Source: an uncultured Atopobium sp.
GTDB lineage: Bacteria; Actinomycetota; Coriobacteriia; Coriobacteriales; Atopobiaceae
Assembly: GCA_938036925.1 (NCBI GenBank)
Contig: CALHVU010000059.1
Coordinates: forward strand, 1 to 64,000
Direction of reading: 5' to 3'
Length of the DNA: 64,000 nt
A program made the translations under genes and the position numbers. Below the pieces are notes generated by a model. It had not been told where the DNA came from and ran no database searches. It was given only the letters and a program-made list of their open reading frames with translations. Positions 51,171-60,430 of this stretch are shown here, piece by piece; the first letter of the stretch is position 1; each line of letters starts with the position of its first letter.

Positions 51171-52262
51171 CTAGCTCATAGATGGATCGAACTCAGGAGA
51201 TTCCTGCTCACCCTCAAGCTGCTTGACGGTTTCTTTAATCTCTAGCGCCAGATCAATAAAATCTTGAGCAGTAACACACCTTACTGACTTACCACGCCAA
51301 TAGGCAGCGTTTGGAATACCCCTAAAATACCAGGTAGAAAGGCTTCTTGCGCGAGCAATATGAATGTGAGCTGCGTCAAGTAAGCGTACATGCATCATAA
51401 AAGATGCAAGCATCTGATCAAGTGTTGGAACAAGTGGAGCTTGACTCTCAACTAAAGCTTGAGTGTTCTTAAAAATCCAAGGATTACCATAGGTTCCACG
51501 AGCAATCATTACAGCTGTCACACCCGTCTCTGTAAGAGCGTGAGCTGCTGCTTCAGCAGAGAGCATGTCACCAGAGCCTATGACCGGAATAGAAACGGCG
51601 TCGCAAACCCTATTAACCGTCTCCCACTCTGCCTGTCCTCGATACATCTGGGTAGCAAAGCGACCGTGGATAGCAACAGCAGATGCTCCGGCAGCCTCCA
51701 TGGCGCGCGCAAACTCAGGTGCCACTTCCTCATCCTGGCGTCTACCGCGCCTAATCTTGACAGTAACCGGTACGCTAACCTCAGATAGACAGGCTTTAAC
51801 CAAATCTGCAGCAAGCTCTGGTGTGTCCAAAAGGGCTGAACCCTCCCCTTTTTTCACAACCTTAGGAACAGGACAGGCCATATTGATATCGATAAGAGCC
51901 AGCTTATCCCCTAAACGCTCACTAATCTGAGCTGCTGCTTCTTTGAACTGATCTGGCTTTGAACCAAAGAGCTGAACAGCAATATCGGGCTCAGTTGAAA
52001 GAGGCTCTACAAGCTCCCAGGTTTTCTCGCCACCATAATGAATTCCTGCGACAGAAACCATTTCTGAGTATGCAAGACCTGCTCCGCCCGCTCGAGCCAT
52101 GGTGCGATACACACCATCACTGACACCAGCCATGGGTGCCATAAGCACAGGATGAGCGGACAGGCGCTCCTTGAGTGAAGATCCTGACGCAAAAGGAACA
52201 ATATGTGAAGAAAGACCTGCTTGAGGTGCGCAGGTTGAAATGATTGTTTGAAGCGACTCCAC
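51171..52262 (-). CDS. dus: tRNA-dihydrouridine synthase
   Basis: 363 residues. FMN-dependent reductase of uridines in tRNA D-loops. LMAPMAGVSDGVYR (FMN site), DINMACPVPKVVKKGEGSALL (catalytic Cys in the N-M-A-C-P segment), VTVKIRRG, AIHGRFATQMYRG and VIGSGD are the DusB-type motifs. The first 30 residues are a weakly conserved extension, so an internal start is possible. It sits between hemW and lepA with 9-bp gaps. Confidence 0.92.
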   Translation of the reverse strand: MESLQTIISTCAPQAGLSSHIVPFASGSSLKERLSAHPVLMAPMAGVSDGVYRTMARAGGAGLAYSEMVSVAGIHYGGEKTWELVEPLSTEPDIAVQLFGSKPDQFKEAAAQISERLGDKLALIDINMACPVPKVVKKGEGSALLDTPELAADLVKACLSEVSVPVTVKIRRGRRQDEEVAPEFARAMEAAGASAVAIHGRFATQMYRGQAEWETVNRVCDAVSIPVIGSGDMLSAEAAAHALTETGVTAVMIARGTYGNPWIFKNTQALVESQAPLVPTLDQMLASFMMHVRLLDAAHIHIARARSLSTWYFRGIPNAAYWRGKSVRCVTAQDFIDLALEIKETVKQLEGEQESPEFDPSMS

Positions 52263-52271
52263 AAATACCTT

Positions 52272-54083
52272 CTACTCGTCGTCAACCTTGAGAACAGCCA
52301 AGAATGCCTCTTGAGGTACTTCGACTGAGCCAATCTGCTTCATACGCTTCTTACCCTCTTTTTGCTTTTCAAGCAGTTTGCGCTTTCTGGAAATATCGCC
52401 GCCGTAGCATTTAGCTAAGACGTCCTTTCTACGTGCGCGAACAGTAGAGCGAGAAATGATTTTATTGCCAATAGCACCTTGAATAGGAACCTCAAAGAGC
52501 TGCTGAGGAATGATGCCTTTTAGTCTGTCGCAAAGACCACGAGCAAGATCATATGCTTTGTCTTTGTGAACAATAAACGAAAGCGCATCAACGACGTCTC
52601 CAGCAAGCAAGATATCAAGCTTAACCAGGTCAGAAGTGCGATACGAATCAAACTCATAGTCAAGTGAGGCATAACCTTTGGTTCTACTCTTAAGCTGGTC
52701 AAAGAAGTCCAGGATAAGCTCGGCCAAAGGAATGCTAAAGATCATCTCGACGGACTTATCAGACAGATACACCATGTCTTCAGATACGCCACGATGATCA
52801 ACAACAAGCTGCATAACCGTACCAACATACTCAGGAGGCACAATAATCTTTGCCTTAAGGTATGGCTCATCAATGCGGTCAATCTTGGTAACCTCTGGAA
52901 GATCTTGAGGACTGGTAATCTCAATCATAGTTCCATCGGTCTTATAGACGTGATAGTCAACAGAGGGACTGGTAGCAATCAAGTCCAGGTCAAACTCACG
53001 CTCAAGACGTTCTTTGACAACCTCCATGTGGAGAAGACCCAAAAAGCCTACTCTGAAGCCAAATCCCAAAGCAACGGACGTCTCTGGCGACCACGTAAGT
53101 GACGGATCGTTAACGTGCAACTTATCAAGTGCGTCACGGAGATTCTCGTATTGCTTGTTATCAACCGGGAAAAGACCGGTAAATACCATTGGTTTTGCCT
53201 CGCGGTAACCTGGCAGTGGTTCTGAACAAGGATTTTGCTTGTAGGTAAGCGTATCTCCAACGCGAACAGCTTCAGGGTCTTTGAGGCCAGTGACCACATA
53301 GCCAACCTCACCAACAGAAAGCTGGTCAACAGCCATCTCAAGAGGTCTCTTAGCACCAACTTCTTCAACAAGAAAAGGCACAGATCCCTGCATCATAAGA
53401 AGCTGGTCGCCAGCTTTGATTGAACCATCAAAAACACGCACGGTTGCAACGACGCCTCTGAATTGGTCAAAATATGAGTCAAGAATAAGCGCCTTAAGTG
53501 GAGCTGTAGGGTCTCCCTTTGGAGGAGAAACCAAATACACCAAAGCCTCAAGGAGCTCGTGAATACCCTCACCTGTCTTACCGGAGACACATACCGCATC
53601 ATCAGCCGGGATAGCAAGAACATCTTCAATTTCTGCACGTACCTCTTCAGGTCGAGCAGATGGAAGGTCAATCTTATTGATTGCAGGAACAATATCCAGG
53701 TTAGCGTTCATGGCCAGCATGGCGTTTGAAACAGTCTGTGCCTCAACGCCTTGCGTTGCATCAACAACCAACACTGCACCCTCACAAGCAGCCAAAGACC
53801 TTGAGACCTCATAGGTAAAGTCAACGTGGCCTGGGGTGTCAATCAGGTTGAACTGATAACGCTCTCCGTCATCTGCGTCATACATGACGCGGACTGCGTT
53901 TGATTTAATGGTAATTCCACGCTCACGTTCAATATCCATAGTGTCCAAGAGCTGTGACTCCATATCGCGTTCTTCAACGGTATGAGTAAGCTCCAAAATG
54001 CGGTCACTGATGGTAGATTTACCGTGATCGATGTGCGCAACAATAGAGAAGTTGCGAATATGTGAAGTATCCTGTGTATTCAT
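52272..54083 (-). CDS. lepA: Elongation factor 4 (LepA)
   Basis: 603 residues. Translational GTPase that back-translocates or helps initiation. G1 AHIDHGKST, G2 RGITI, G3 DTPGHVDF, G4 NKID; C-terminal unique domain with GAIGNKIISRSTVRARRKDVLAKCYGGDISRKRKLLEKQKEGKKRMK in pieces. The ATG at 54083 gives the normal MNTQD-x-x-IRNFSIVAHIDHGKS start; no ribosome site precedes it, and TATTAT ends 7 bases before the ATG, suggesting a leaderless transcript. Divergent from rpsT. Confidence 0.96.
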   Translation of the reverse strand: MNTQDTSHIRNFSIVAHIDHGKSTISDRILELTHTVEERDMESQLLDTMDIERERGITIKSNAVRVMYDADDGERYQFNLIDTPGHVDFTYEVSRSLAACEGAVLVVDATQGVEAQTVSNAMLAMNANLDIVPAINKIDLPSARPEEVRAEIEDVLAIPADDAVCVSGKTGEGIHELLEALVYLVSPPKGDPTAPLKALILDSYFDQFRGVVATVRVFDGSIKAGDQLLMMQGSVPFLVEEVGAKRPLEMAVDQLSVGEVGYVVTGLKDPEAVRVGDTLTYKQNPCSEPLPGYREAKPMVFTGLFPVDNKQYENLRDALDKLHVNDPSLTWSPETSVALGFGFRVGFLGLLHMEVVKERLEREFDLDLIATSPSVDYHVYKTDGTMIEITSPQDLPEVTKIDRIDEPYLKAKIIVPPEYVGTVMQLVVDHRGVSEDMVYLSDKSVEMIFSIPLAELILDFFDQLKSRTKGYASLDYEFDSYRTSDLVKLDILLAGDVVDALSFIVHKDKAYDLARGLCDRLKGIIPQQLFEVPIQGAIGNKIISRSTVRARRKDVLAKCYGGDISRKRKLLEKQKEGKKRMKQIGSVEVPQEAFLAVLKVDDE

Positions 54084-54115
54084 AAGGAAAATAATAGCGT
54101 AAACTACCCCCTTCG

Positions 54116-54124
54116 TGCTATACT
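54116..54124 (+). promoter_or_regulatory. Extended -10 promoter of rpsT
   Basis: TGCTATACT is an extended -10 (TGN-TATACT), 67 bp ahead of the rpsT start codon. No good -35 hexamer is seen, as is usual with extended -10 promoters. Confidence 0.55.
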
Positions 54125-54191
54125 TCAACAGCTGCCTCAAACGTGTCTCAGCGAAGAGGCCTCACATAGTAAACACCGAAAGGAACCGCAC

Positions 54192-54455
54192 GTGGCTAAC
54201 ATCAAGTCTCAGAAGAAGCGTATTCTCACCGCTGAGAAGGCACGCCAGCGCAACAAGGCTGTCCGTTCCGAGCTTAAGACTGCTATTAAGGCAGTTCGCA
54301 CTGCTGTTGAGGCAGGCCAGCTTGAGGACGCACAGGTTGCAGCTAACAAGGCATCCCGCCTTCTTGACAAGGCTGCTTCTAAGGGCATCGTACACAAGAA
54401 TCAGGCTGCTCAGCGTAAGAGCGGCGTTCAGAAGCTTGTTAACACCCTTAAGTAG
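54192..54455 (+). CDS. rpsT: 30S ribosomal protein bS20
   Basis: 87 residues. MANIKSQKKRILTAEKARQRNKAVRS at the start and KASRLLDKAASKGIVHKNQAAQRKS are diagnostic; helical, very basic. Binds 16S rRNA early in assembly. GTG start with AAAGGA 9 bases ahead. It is the only plus-strand gene between 22 kb and the end of the window, facing holA and back-to-back with lepA; the comEC-holA-rpsT-lepA neighbourhood is common in Gram-positives. Confidence 0.97.
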   Translation: MANIKSQKKRILTAEKARQRNKAVRSELKTAIKAVRTAVEAGQLEDAQVAANKASRLLDKAASKGIVHKNQAAQRKSGVQKLVNTLK

Positions 54456-54478
54456 TTCTTATCTACTTTTAACTTTTT

Positions 54479-54507
54479 AAAACGGACTCCTTGGAGTCCG
54501 TTTTTTC
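54479..54507. terminator. Terminator of rpsT, probably also of holA
   Basis: AACGGACTCC-TT-GGAGTCCGTT (10-bp stem, extended by A-T pairs) with TTTTTT to the right and AAAA to the left. It lies 24 bp after the rpsT stop and 20 bp past the holA stop on the other strand. Confidence 0.9.
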
Positions 54508-54526
54508 TTACCTGAATTCTTTGAAT

Positions 54527-55498
54527 CTACACATTTACGACGCCGCACAGAGTAAAGATAAGCTTGGTCATTGTGGTTGTTTTATCTTCTCCACTCTTAA
54601 GACCACGTTCTGCATCTGCACAGAGGCCCAGAATATGTTCAAGCTCGCCATCTGCAAATTGACGCGCCCATCGTGCATAATTTCTTACTTGCCAGTCCTG
54701 CTTGCCCAAAACTGGAGCAATTTCCCGTTCTGTACCACGCTTAACCATAGACCTGGCGCAAATAAGCTCTCTTACGCGTCCAGTCATAAGTGACAGATTT
54801 CCAATAGCTCCCGATTCATCCATCTGACTGTAAAGCTCCAAAGCCTTTTGAGCATTTCTCGCTGATAAACTGTCGAGAAAATCCCACGGCTTGACCTCAA
54901 CCACTCGTGCAACATGAGTTTCTACAAATTGAACGTCAATTGCACCAGGACGACCCAACAGAGCTGCTAGAGATTTAATCTGAGAATCGAGCATGGTGGT
55001 ATTATCGCCAACACGACTTACAAGCTCGTTGGCCACATTTGCTGGAATTTGTAGCCCATACTTTCTTCCAAGATCTCCTATATATTTAGGCAATTCACTT
55101 CTGGTCATTGCACCACAATTAATAACTGCGAGCTTACCTAAAGCATCAACTGCTTTGTAGAGCCTTGTTGTTTTTGCAAGCGTCTTTGCAGAAAGCATCA
55201 GCGTGGTAGTTGGATTGGGGTTCTTTAGATACTCAACAAGAGCCTCGGACACAGACTTAGGCAATTTACCTGCATCATCAATGACAACAATTCGTCTAGA
55301 ATCACCCATAGGAAGTGTTTGAGCGGATGACAGAACAGATTCTGGAGTCAGCTCAGCGCTTACAGAAATCTCATCAAGGTTAAACGTAATAAAACTCTGG
55401 TTAAGACGGCTTTTAAGTTTGTCAATAGCCCTCGCGCGCTTCATCTCGTCAGGGCCAACAGCCAAATATGCAGCTAGTAGCTTAGCCTGCTCCGCCAT
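54527..55498 (-). CDS. holA: DNA polymerase III subunit delta
   Basis: 323 residues. Clamp-loader subunit that opens the beta sliding clamp. The HolA fold is seen in LAAYLAVGPDEMKRARAIDKLK near the start, SAQTLPMGDSRRIVVIDDAGKL (ATPase-like domain without a real P-loop), YLKNPNPTTTLMLSAKTLAKTTRLYKA, and a C-terminal collar helix bundle. As usual for this family similarity is modest but the order comEA-comEC-holA supports it. Overlaps the comEC end by 17 bp. Confidence 0.9.
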   Translation of the reverse strand: MAEQAKLLAAYLAVGPDEMKRARAIDKLKSRLNQSFITFNLDEISVSAELTPESVLSSAQTLPMGDSRRIVVIDDAGKLPKSVSEALVEYLKNPNPTTTLMLSAKTLAKTTRLYKAVDALGKLAVINCGAMTRSELPKYIGDLGRKYGLQIPANVANELVSRVGDNTTMLDSQIKSLAALLGRPGAIDVQFVETHVARVVEVKPWDFLDSLSARNAQKALELYSQMDESGAIGNLSLMTGRVRELICARSMVKRGTEREIAPVLGKQDWQVRNYARWARQFADGELEHILGLCADAERGLKSGEDKTTTMTKLIFTLCGVVNV

Positions 55499-57869
55499 CT
55501 TTTTCCTCCTCTAAATCTGTATCTACTTTAGCATGTTGCACACTTACCCTAGGTCCATGTTCTCCGGGAAATACGGTGACGTCTCCATAATCTTTTGTGC
55601 AATAAAACCTTGCGCCAACACCCTCTAAGATATCCACCGCTTCCTGTTTAGGATGACCATAACGATTATTTTTTCCAGCACTTGCAATTGCTACCTCGGG
55701 TTTTAGCACACGAGCAGTTTCTGGATAAAGCGACTTTGCTGCACCATGATGTCCAACTTTTAAGAAATCTATATCGCCTACATCGCCTGAATCCACCGTC
55801 TCTTTTGTCTGATCTCTTTCAGCGTCTCCCGTTAAAAGCGTAGTTAAGGTATTTTGCCCATCGTTATACGTCACATAGAGCTCAACCGACGCATTATTAG
55901 CTTCTTTAGCTTTGTATCCCCTATGTGGCCACACAACGCGGATATGAAAGCGGCCGACATCAAATTCATCACCATATAAAACTTCATAGGAGCTGCTGCC
56001 GGAAATCCTCTGAATAACTCTCTGAAGCTCAGGTTTTTCTTGTTTTGCTATTCCTTCTCCAACTAATACCCGACCTGCTTTCACCGAACCAACCATATAC
56101 CTCACGCCACCAGCATGATCCTCATCAAGGTGTGTGAGCAAAATAGCATCAAGATATGAGATGTGTTGTCGCTCTAGAGCGTCATTAACCACATCTCCCA
56201 CACTCGTGTCTACGAGCAGAGAATGCGCGCCGTCACTGAGCAATATGGCATCACCTTGGCCAATATCCATCACACAAATTCTTGTTGGCGAGAAAAACTT
56301 CCAGTAGATACTTAACCCCAAAATAAGCATAAATACCATCAAACAAATGCCAGATAAAACTACTCTTTTCCCTTTTGGCCATAACACGTAAAGAGCCACC
56401 ATTGCTGCAAACACAAGCAATGAAACTATCCAACTCATGTCAGTTAACGACACGCTTGCAAAAGATCTTTCGGATAAAAAAGAAGTAAGAGTCTCTATAA
56501 ACTGACCAAGAAAATCCACAAGGCAGAAAGCAACATCTTGAGCCGGTTTAAACCAACATAAAGCTATTGCCCCAATTCCAAATAAGCTCAGAAGAGAAAA
56601 TAAACTTGTAATCAGCGCACTTGAAAGAGGAGCAAGTAAAGAAAAATGACCAAAGTACATGCAAGAAATTGGAAGGCACGAAAGCTGAGCAACGGTTGTG
56701 GCACACATAGTGTTTCGTACGTCAGAAAACGGTTTTCTAAGAATCTTCTGTATTTTTCCATATCCAGATATGTGAAAAGCAATTTTTGCATAGTACTGAG
56801 CAAGACCGCCGTAGATATTCATTCCAAAAATACATGCTAAAGACAAAGTGAAAGCGATATTCACACTTAGCTGTGGGTCTATACAAAGCATAAATAATGC
56901 AACGATAGAAACTGCTGAGAGCGTATGATTTTTTCTTCCCACATATTGCATTACGTATTTTTGTTCAACAAGAAGTATTGCCCTCATTGCAGACGCAGGT
57001 AATCCACAGAAAAGCGCGTAGCTACTGAGTAAAAATAAATTCACTACCCCTCTTAAAAGAGGTTTTATCGTTAGCTTTTTAAGAAAAGCGTCAATAAAAG
57101 CAGAGAGAATTACCATGTGACAACTAGAAATTGCAATGAGATGCATTAGACCGCAACGCATAAATATTCTCGGAATGTTAAAGCTATACAGGCTAGGCCT
57201 ATAGGCACAAAGACCACATGCAACTAACGCTCGACCAAAGCTCTGTTCTGGTTGGAGTTGAGAAATACAGTTTTCTCTAAATTGAGCAACTTCTCCAATA
57301 ATTCCCTCTCCATAGGTTTTTGAGTTCACCTTGGTTATCTGAATTGAACCAAGTACTCCTCTCTTAAATTGTTCTTCTGAAAACTCCTTATCTTTATATT
57401 GTGTAAACCTACCTTCACAACAAAGATGAGTTTCTCGCAAGAATGGTTCCTTGGCACGTAGCCCCACAGATCCAATGCATCTACCCTGGTACATGACGTT
57501 TGCCTGACCAGTCCATGCATGATTTTTATAAACTAAATCTCTTGATACGACTAATTCAAAATTATGTATAGCGGTTGACTCTAAAAGATCCACCGATGTC
57601 ATTTGACTGACATATATAAAGGAAGATCTGATTAGGATTATTACAAGTGAAAGTAAAACCACTCCAACAGTCATAAGGCTGGTATGCGCGTACTTTACAT
57701 ACCAAAGTCCTAATGCCGCCGCCATACAGCTTCCTAAAATCTGAAGCAAAATAGTATCAAGCATTACGTTTCTTGCGATAAAAACATGCAGCCATACGCA
57801 AACAAATAGCAAGATACAAAGGCTATACGGAATAAAAGGCCTAGTGGGTTGTTCTATCACCTTAGACAC
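55482..57869 (-). CDS. comEC: Competence protein ComEC/Rec2 (DNA uptake channel)
   Basis: 795 residues from GTG 57869, chosen because AAGGA lies 8 bases upstream and it overlaps the comEA stop by a few bases. N-terminal helices and OB-like domain (DUF4131), central competence domain with about eight helices (LMHLIAISSCHMVILSAFID), and a C-terminal metallo-beta-lactamase domain (ILLTHLDEDHAGG, LKVGHHGAAKS). ComEC moves single-stranded DNA across the inner membrane. Intact reading frame, so transformation may be functional. Followed by holA, overlapping. Confidence 0.94.
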   Translation of the reverse strand: MSKVIEQPTRPFIPYSLCILLFVCVWLHVFIARNVMLDTILLQILGSCMAAALGLWYVKYAHTSLMTVGVVLLSLVIILIRSSFIYVSQMTSVDLLESTAIHNFELVVSRDLVYKNHAWTGQANVMYQGRCIGSVGLRAKEPFLRETHLCCEGRFTQYKDKEFSEEQFKRGVLGSIQITKVNSKTYGEGIIGEVAQFRENCISQLQPEQSFGRALVACGLCAYRPSLYSFNIPRIFMRCGLMHLIAISSCHMVILSAFIDAFLKKLTIKPLLRGVVNLFLLSSYALFCGLPASAMRAILLVEQKYVMQYVGRKNHTLSAVSIVALFMLCIDPQLSVNIAFTLSLACIFGMNIYGGLAQYYAKIAFHISGYGKIQKILRKPFSDVRNTMCATTVAQLSCLPISCMYFGHFSLLAPLSSALITSLFSLLSLFGIGAIALCWFKPAQDVAFCLVDFLGQFIETLTSFLSERSFASVSLTDMSWIVSLLVFAAMVALYVLWPKGKRVVLSGICLMVFMLILGLSIYWKFFSPTRICVMDIGQGDAILLSDGAHSLLVDTSVGDVVNDALERQHISYLDAILLTHLDEDHAGGVRYMVGSVKAGRVLVGEGIAKQEKPELQRVIQRISGSSSYEVLYGDEFDVGRFHIRVVWPHRGYKAKEANNASVELYVTYNDGQNTLTTLLTGDAERDQTKETVDSGDVGDIDFLKVGHHGAAKSLYPETARVLKPEVAIASAGKNNRYGHPKQEAVDILEGVGARFYCTKDYGDVTVFPGEHGPRVSVQHAKVDTDLEEEKDGGAG

Positions 57870-58614
57870 GAATATTGTCCTTGAGCTGATCAAACTTTTT
57901 CTGGCCAATTCCAGAAACACGCATCAGATCTTCAGTTGTTTTAAAAGGTCCGTTCTTTTGTCTGTCTGCAACAATTCGCTGAGCCAGTCCTTCTCCCACA
58001 CCTTGAAGCTTAGTTAATTCTTCTACAGTTGCTCGATTAATATCTACAACCGTCTTTTTATCTCTCTTCGTATTTGTTTGCTTATTGCTTGTGGCTTTGT
58101 TTTGCTCTGGCTGTGGAATCTCTGGAGGAGCTTCTTCTCCCTTTTTAGGAATATATATTTTTTGACCGTCTTCAACAGGAGACGCTAGATTAATCCCTTG
58201 GCCGTTTGCATCTTCGGTTAAACCTCCTGCAATTTGAATTGCGTCATTCACGCGTGGGTTTGCCATTTGTAGAGCGTAAAGTCCTGGCGACTTAACAGCT
58301 CCATCAACATGAACCATCATTTGAGGAGAGGCTTCTTTAATCTTATGATCAGCTCCTGGCTGATCTGTAGCATTATCTTCTTGTGTATGTTGTGGATTTT
58401 CTGCAACAGTCACTCCTTGCGTAGAGTCTGCTTGATTATGTGATCTATCAAAAGACTCTGATGTTCCAGCAGAGATTATTCCAATTAATACAACTGCTGA
58501 CACGATAGCTAGGACAACCACAGCGGCAACCGCTATGAGTTGTTGCTGAGATAGATTAAACCTTCTCATCAATTTATTAATTATTTGAGTGCGGTTATTT
58601 GAAATCTGAGCCAT
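57862..58614 (-). CDS. comEA: Competence protein ComEA (DNA receptor)
   Basis: 250 residues. One N-terminal membrane helix (about 25-50), a Gln/Asp-rich spacer, an SLBB domain (MVHVDGAVKSPGLYALQ, about 97-155), a Gln/Asn/Lys linker, and C-terminal helix-hairpin-helix repeats (INRATVEELTKLQGVGEGLAQRI; RVSGIGQKKFDQLK) that bind duplex DNA without sequence preference in known members. Works with ComEC in uptake of transforming DNA. Confidence 0.95.
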   Translation of the reverse strand: MAQISNNRTQIINKLMRRFNLSQQQLIAVAAVVVLAIVSAVVLIGIISAGTSESFDRSHNQADSTQGVTVAENPQHTQEDNATDQPGADHKIKEASPQMMVHVDGAVKSPGLYALQMANPRVNDAIQIAGGLTEDANGQGINLASPVEDGQKIYIPKKGEEAPPEIPQPEQNKATSNKQTNTKRDKKTVVDINRATVEELTKLQGVGEGLAQRIVADRQKNGPFKTTEDLMRVSGIGQKKFDQLKDNIRV

Positions 58615-58895
58615 ACAATCACCTCAGATTTATATTCAACTATTAGGTTAATGAGAAGCGCTACTTTTAGAGATTCATCTAATAGCTTTGTCCTAAAACT
58701 GCTGGTAATCTGACACAGTTATCAACAATTACCAGATATGTTGCACAAACTAACAAGAACAGAATCGCTCTAAATAAGATTATCAAACCACTCGCATAAA
58801 AAATCCGCCCTTTTACGGGGCGGATTCTAAAAATGCATCTGAGCAAAGCGATCAAAAGTTTTGAACTGCAGAAATACTTCAGACTTAAAAATATC
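58615..58895 (-). other. 281-bp gap between thiI and comEA
   Basis: Contains the thiI terminator (58796-58826) and about 180 bp of AT-rich leader for comEA. No clear promoter or competence-specific box was recognised. Confidence 0.5.
58796..58826 (-). terminator. Terminator after thiI
   Basis: On the minus strand AATCCGCCC pairs with GGGCGGATT (7-base loop) and runs into TTTTTTATG. It lies 70 bp past the thiI stop and separates thiI from comEA. Confidence 0.85.
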
Positions 58896-60140
58896 CTAGT
58901 CAGTAATAAACTCTGCTGGAGCAAGTTCTCTATGACGAGCAGCAAGCTTTTTAGGCGGCTTATATGAAGGACATTGGCTAAAGTCAATATACTCAATATG
59001 CTGCATAAGGTCATCAATCATGGCATCATGATCAAAGGAATTCCATGCTTCAAGAACTTCTCGCATTCTTGCGTGAGTCTCAGGACGGCGAGGCATAAAC
59101 AATGTGCAGCAATCAGGAGCCGTCTGCGTTGAGATATCAAATGTGTTGATATTTTGGGCGCGACGAATGATTTCTTGCTTGTCAGAGCCAATCAGAGGCC
59201 TCAGAACAGGTATGGTGACTGCCTCGTTGACAGCAGCAATATTATCAAGTGTCTGAGAAGCAACTTGGCCAAGTGACTCGCCTGTTACCAGCGCTTTAGC
59301 GCCCTCAAGCTCTGCAATCTTCTGTGCAATGATGTACATCACGCGACGATACATAATGACACGAAGAGCCTGTGGAACAGCAAGAGAAATCTCACGCTGA
59401 TGCTCGCCAAAAGGCACAACATACATTCTGCCAATAAGGCCAGCAGGTTCAAGCGCCTCAATAATATCCTGACACAGATATTCGCTGGTATCGGAAGTCA
59501 TAGGGCGACCAGAGAAGTGAACGGGAATTACTGTAGCACCTCTGCGACCAACCATCCATGTTGCAACAGGAGAATCAATACCGCTTGAAAGAAGCGATAC
59601 TACTTTGCCAGCGGTGCCAACAGGAAGACCGCCAACGCCGTGAATAGATGCAGCATAAACATATGCGTTACCTTGAACAACATGCACATAGACCGTCATA
59701 TCCGGATTATGCATCTGAACTTTTTTATCAGGGAAATTCTCGCAAAGTACTGCGCCTACAAGCTGGTTAATCTCAATGGAATGCTTTGGATAGACCGTTG
59801 AGGAACGGCGAGCATGCACTTTGAACGTAGTAAAGTCACCGGACTCCCCCAGCGCCTTCACGGCAGCGTTACAAAACTCCTGCTCATCTAAGCCACAGCG
59901 ATACGCCAAAGAAGCGCGAGCAACACCAGGAACCTGGGCCACGGCATGTTGCAGCTCTTCAGTTGCTTGTTTATCAGTGGTTTCTACAAGAAGGTAGCCA
60001 GAAATGCGAGAAACCCCCGCCACTGGAAAGTGTCGGAGGGCTCGTCGCAAATTTGTTACCAACTGATTTTCAAAAGTGGATCGGTTCTTACCCTTTAAAC
60101 CAATTTCGTGGTAGTGAACCAGACATACTCTTTCAGTCAT
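58896..60140 (-). CDS. thiI: tRNA 4-thiouridine synthase
   Basis: 414 residues. N-terminal ferredoxin-like and THUMP domains (HYHEIGLKGKNRSTFENQL at the start), then the PP-loop ATP site LLSSGIDSPVATW and GESLGQVASQTLDN. There is no C-terminal rhodanese domain; a conserved Cys pair (PDCCTLFMPRRPETHA) takes the place of the sulfur-relay Cys, as in many Gram-positives and archaea. Makes s4U8 in tRNA and may serve thiamine synthesis. Six bases after rpoZ. Confidence 0.94.
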   Translation of the reverse strand: MTERVCLVHYHEIGLKGKNRSTFENQLVTNLRRALRHFPVAGVSRISGYLLVETTDKQATEELQHAVAQVPGVARASLAYRCGLDEQEFCNAAVKALGESGDFTTFKVHARRSSTVYPKHSIEINQLVGAVLCENFPDKKVQMHNPDMTVYVHVVQGNAYVYAASIHGVGGLPVGTAGKVVSLLSSGIDSPVATWMVGRRGATVIPVHFSGRPMTSDTSEYLCQDIIEALEPAGLIGRMYVVPFGEHQREISLAVPQALRVIMYRRVMYIIAQKIAELEGAKALVTGESLGQVASQTLDNIAAVNEAVTIPVLRPLIGSDKQEIIRRAQNINTFDISTQTAPDCCTLFMPRRPETHARMREVLEAWNSFDHDAMIDDLMQHIEYIDFSQCPSYKPPKKLAARHRELAPAEFITD

Positions 60141-60145
60141 AACTC

Positions 60146-60430
60146 TTAGTAAACGATGGTGTTCTCGCCCTTAATTGCCTCGTCAAAAGACTCTTTAACA
60201 AAGCCAAGGGTACCGTCGTTAATCTCTTTCATAGCAATAGAGACAGAATCTTTACCACTTGCAACAGTAGTAATGTCATCAAAATCCTGAACAGCGGTTA
60301 CACGCAGGTGCTGACCGTGAAGCATATTGTTAATATCGCAAGCACGCTTAGAAGCAAGAGAGCAAAGCAAGAATGGATTCTGCTCAGTTTTCTCAAGCAG
60401 GCTGTCAATCTCAGGCTTAATAACAGACAT
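60146..60430 (-). CDS. rpoZ: RNA polymerase omega subunit
   Basis: 94 residues. The FLLCSLASKRACDINNML segment matches the omega core (x-L-V-x-x-A-x-K-R-A-R-Q-I-N), followed by a variable tail. Helps fold the beta-prime subunit and contributes to (p)ppGpp binding in some bacteria. Its ATG overlaps the gmk stop (TAATG); the order mihF-gmk-rpoZ is actinobacterial. Confidence 0.92.
   Translation of the reverse strand: MSVIKPEIDSLLEKTEQNPFLLCSLASKRACDINNMLHGQHLRVTAVQDFDDITTVASGKDSVSIAMKEINDGTLGFVKESFDEAIKGENTIVY

Noticed and set aside
58679..59017. A 112-codon minus-strand frame at the end of thiI
   Set aside because: It overlaps thiI in another frame and the thiI terminator; hydrophobic content and lack of a ribosome site suggest a chance frame.
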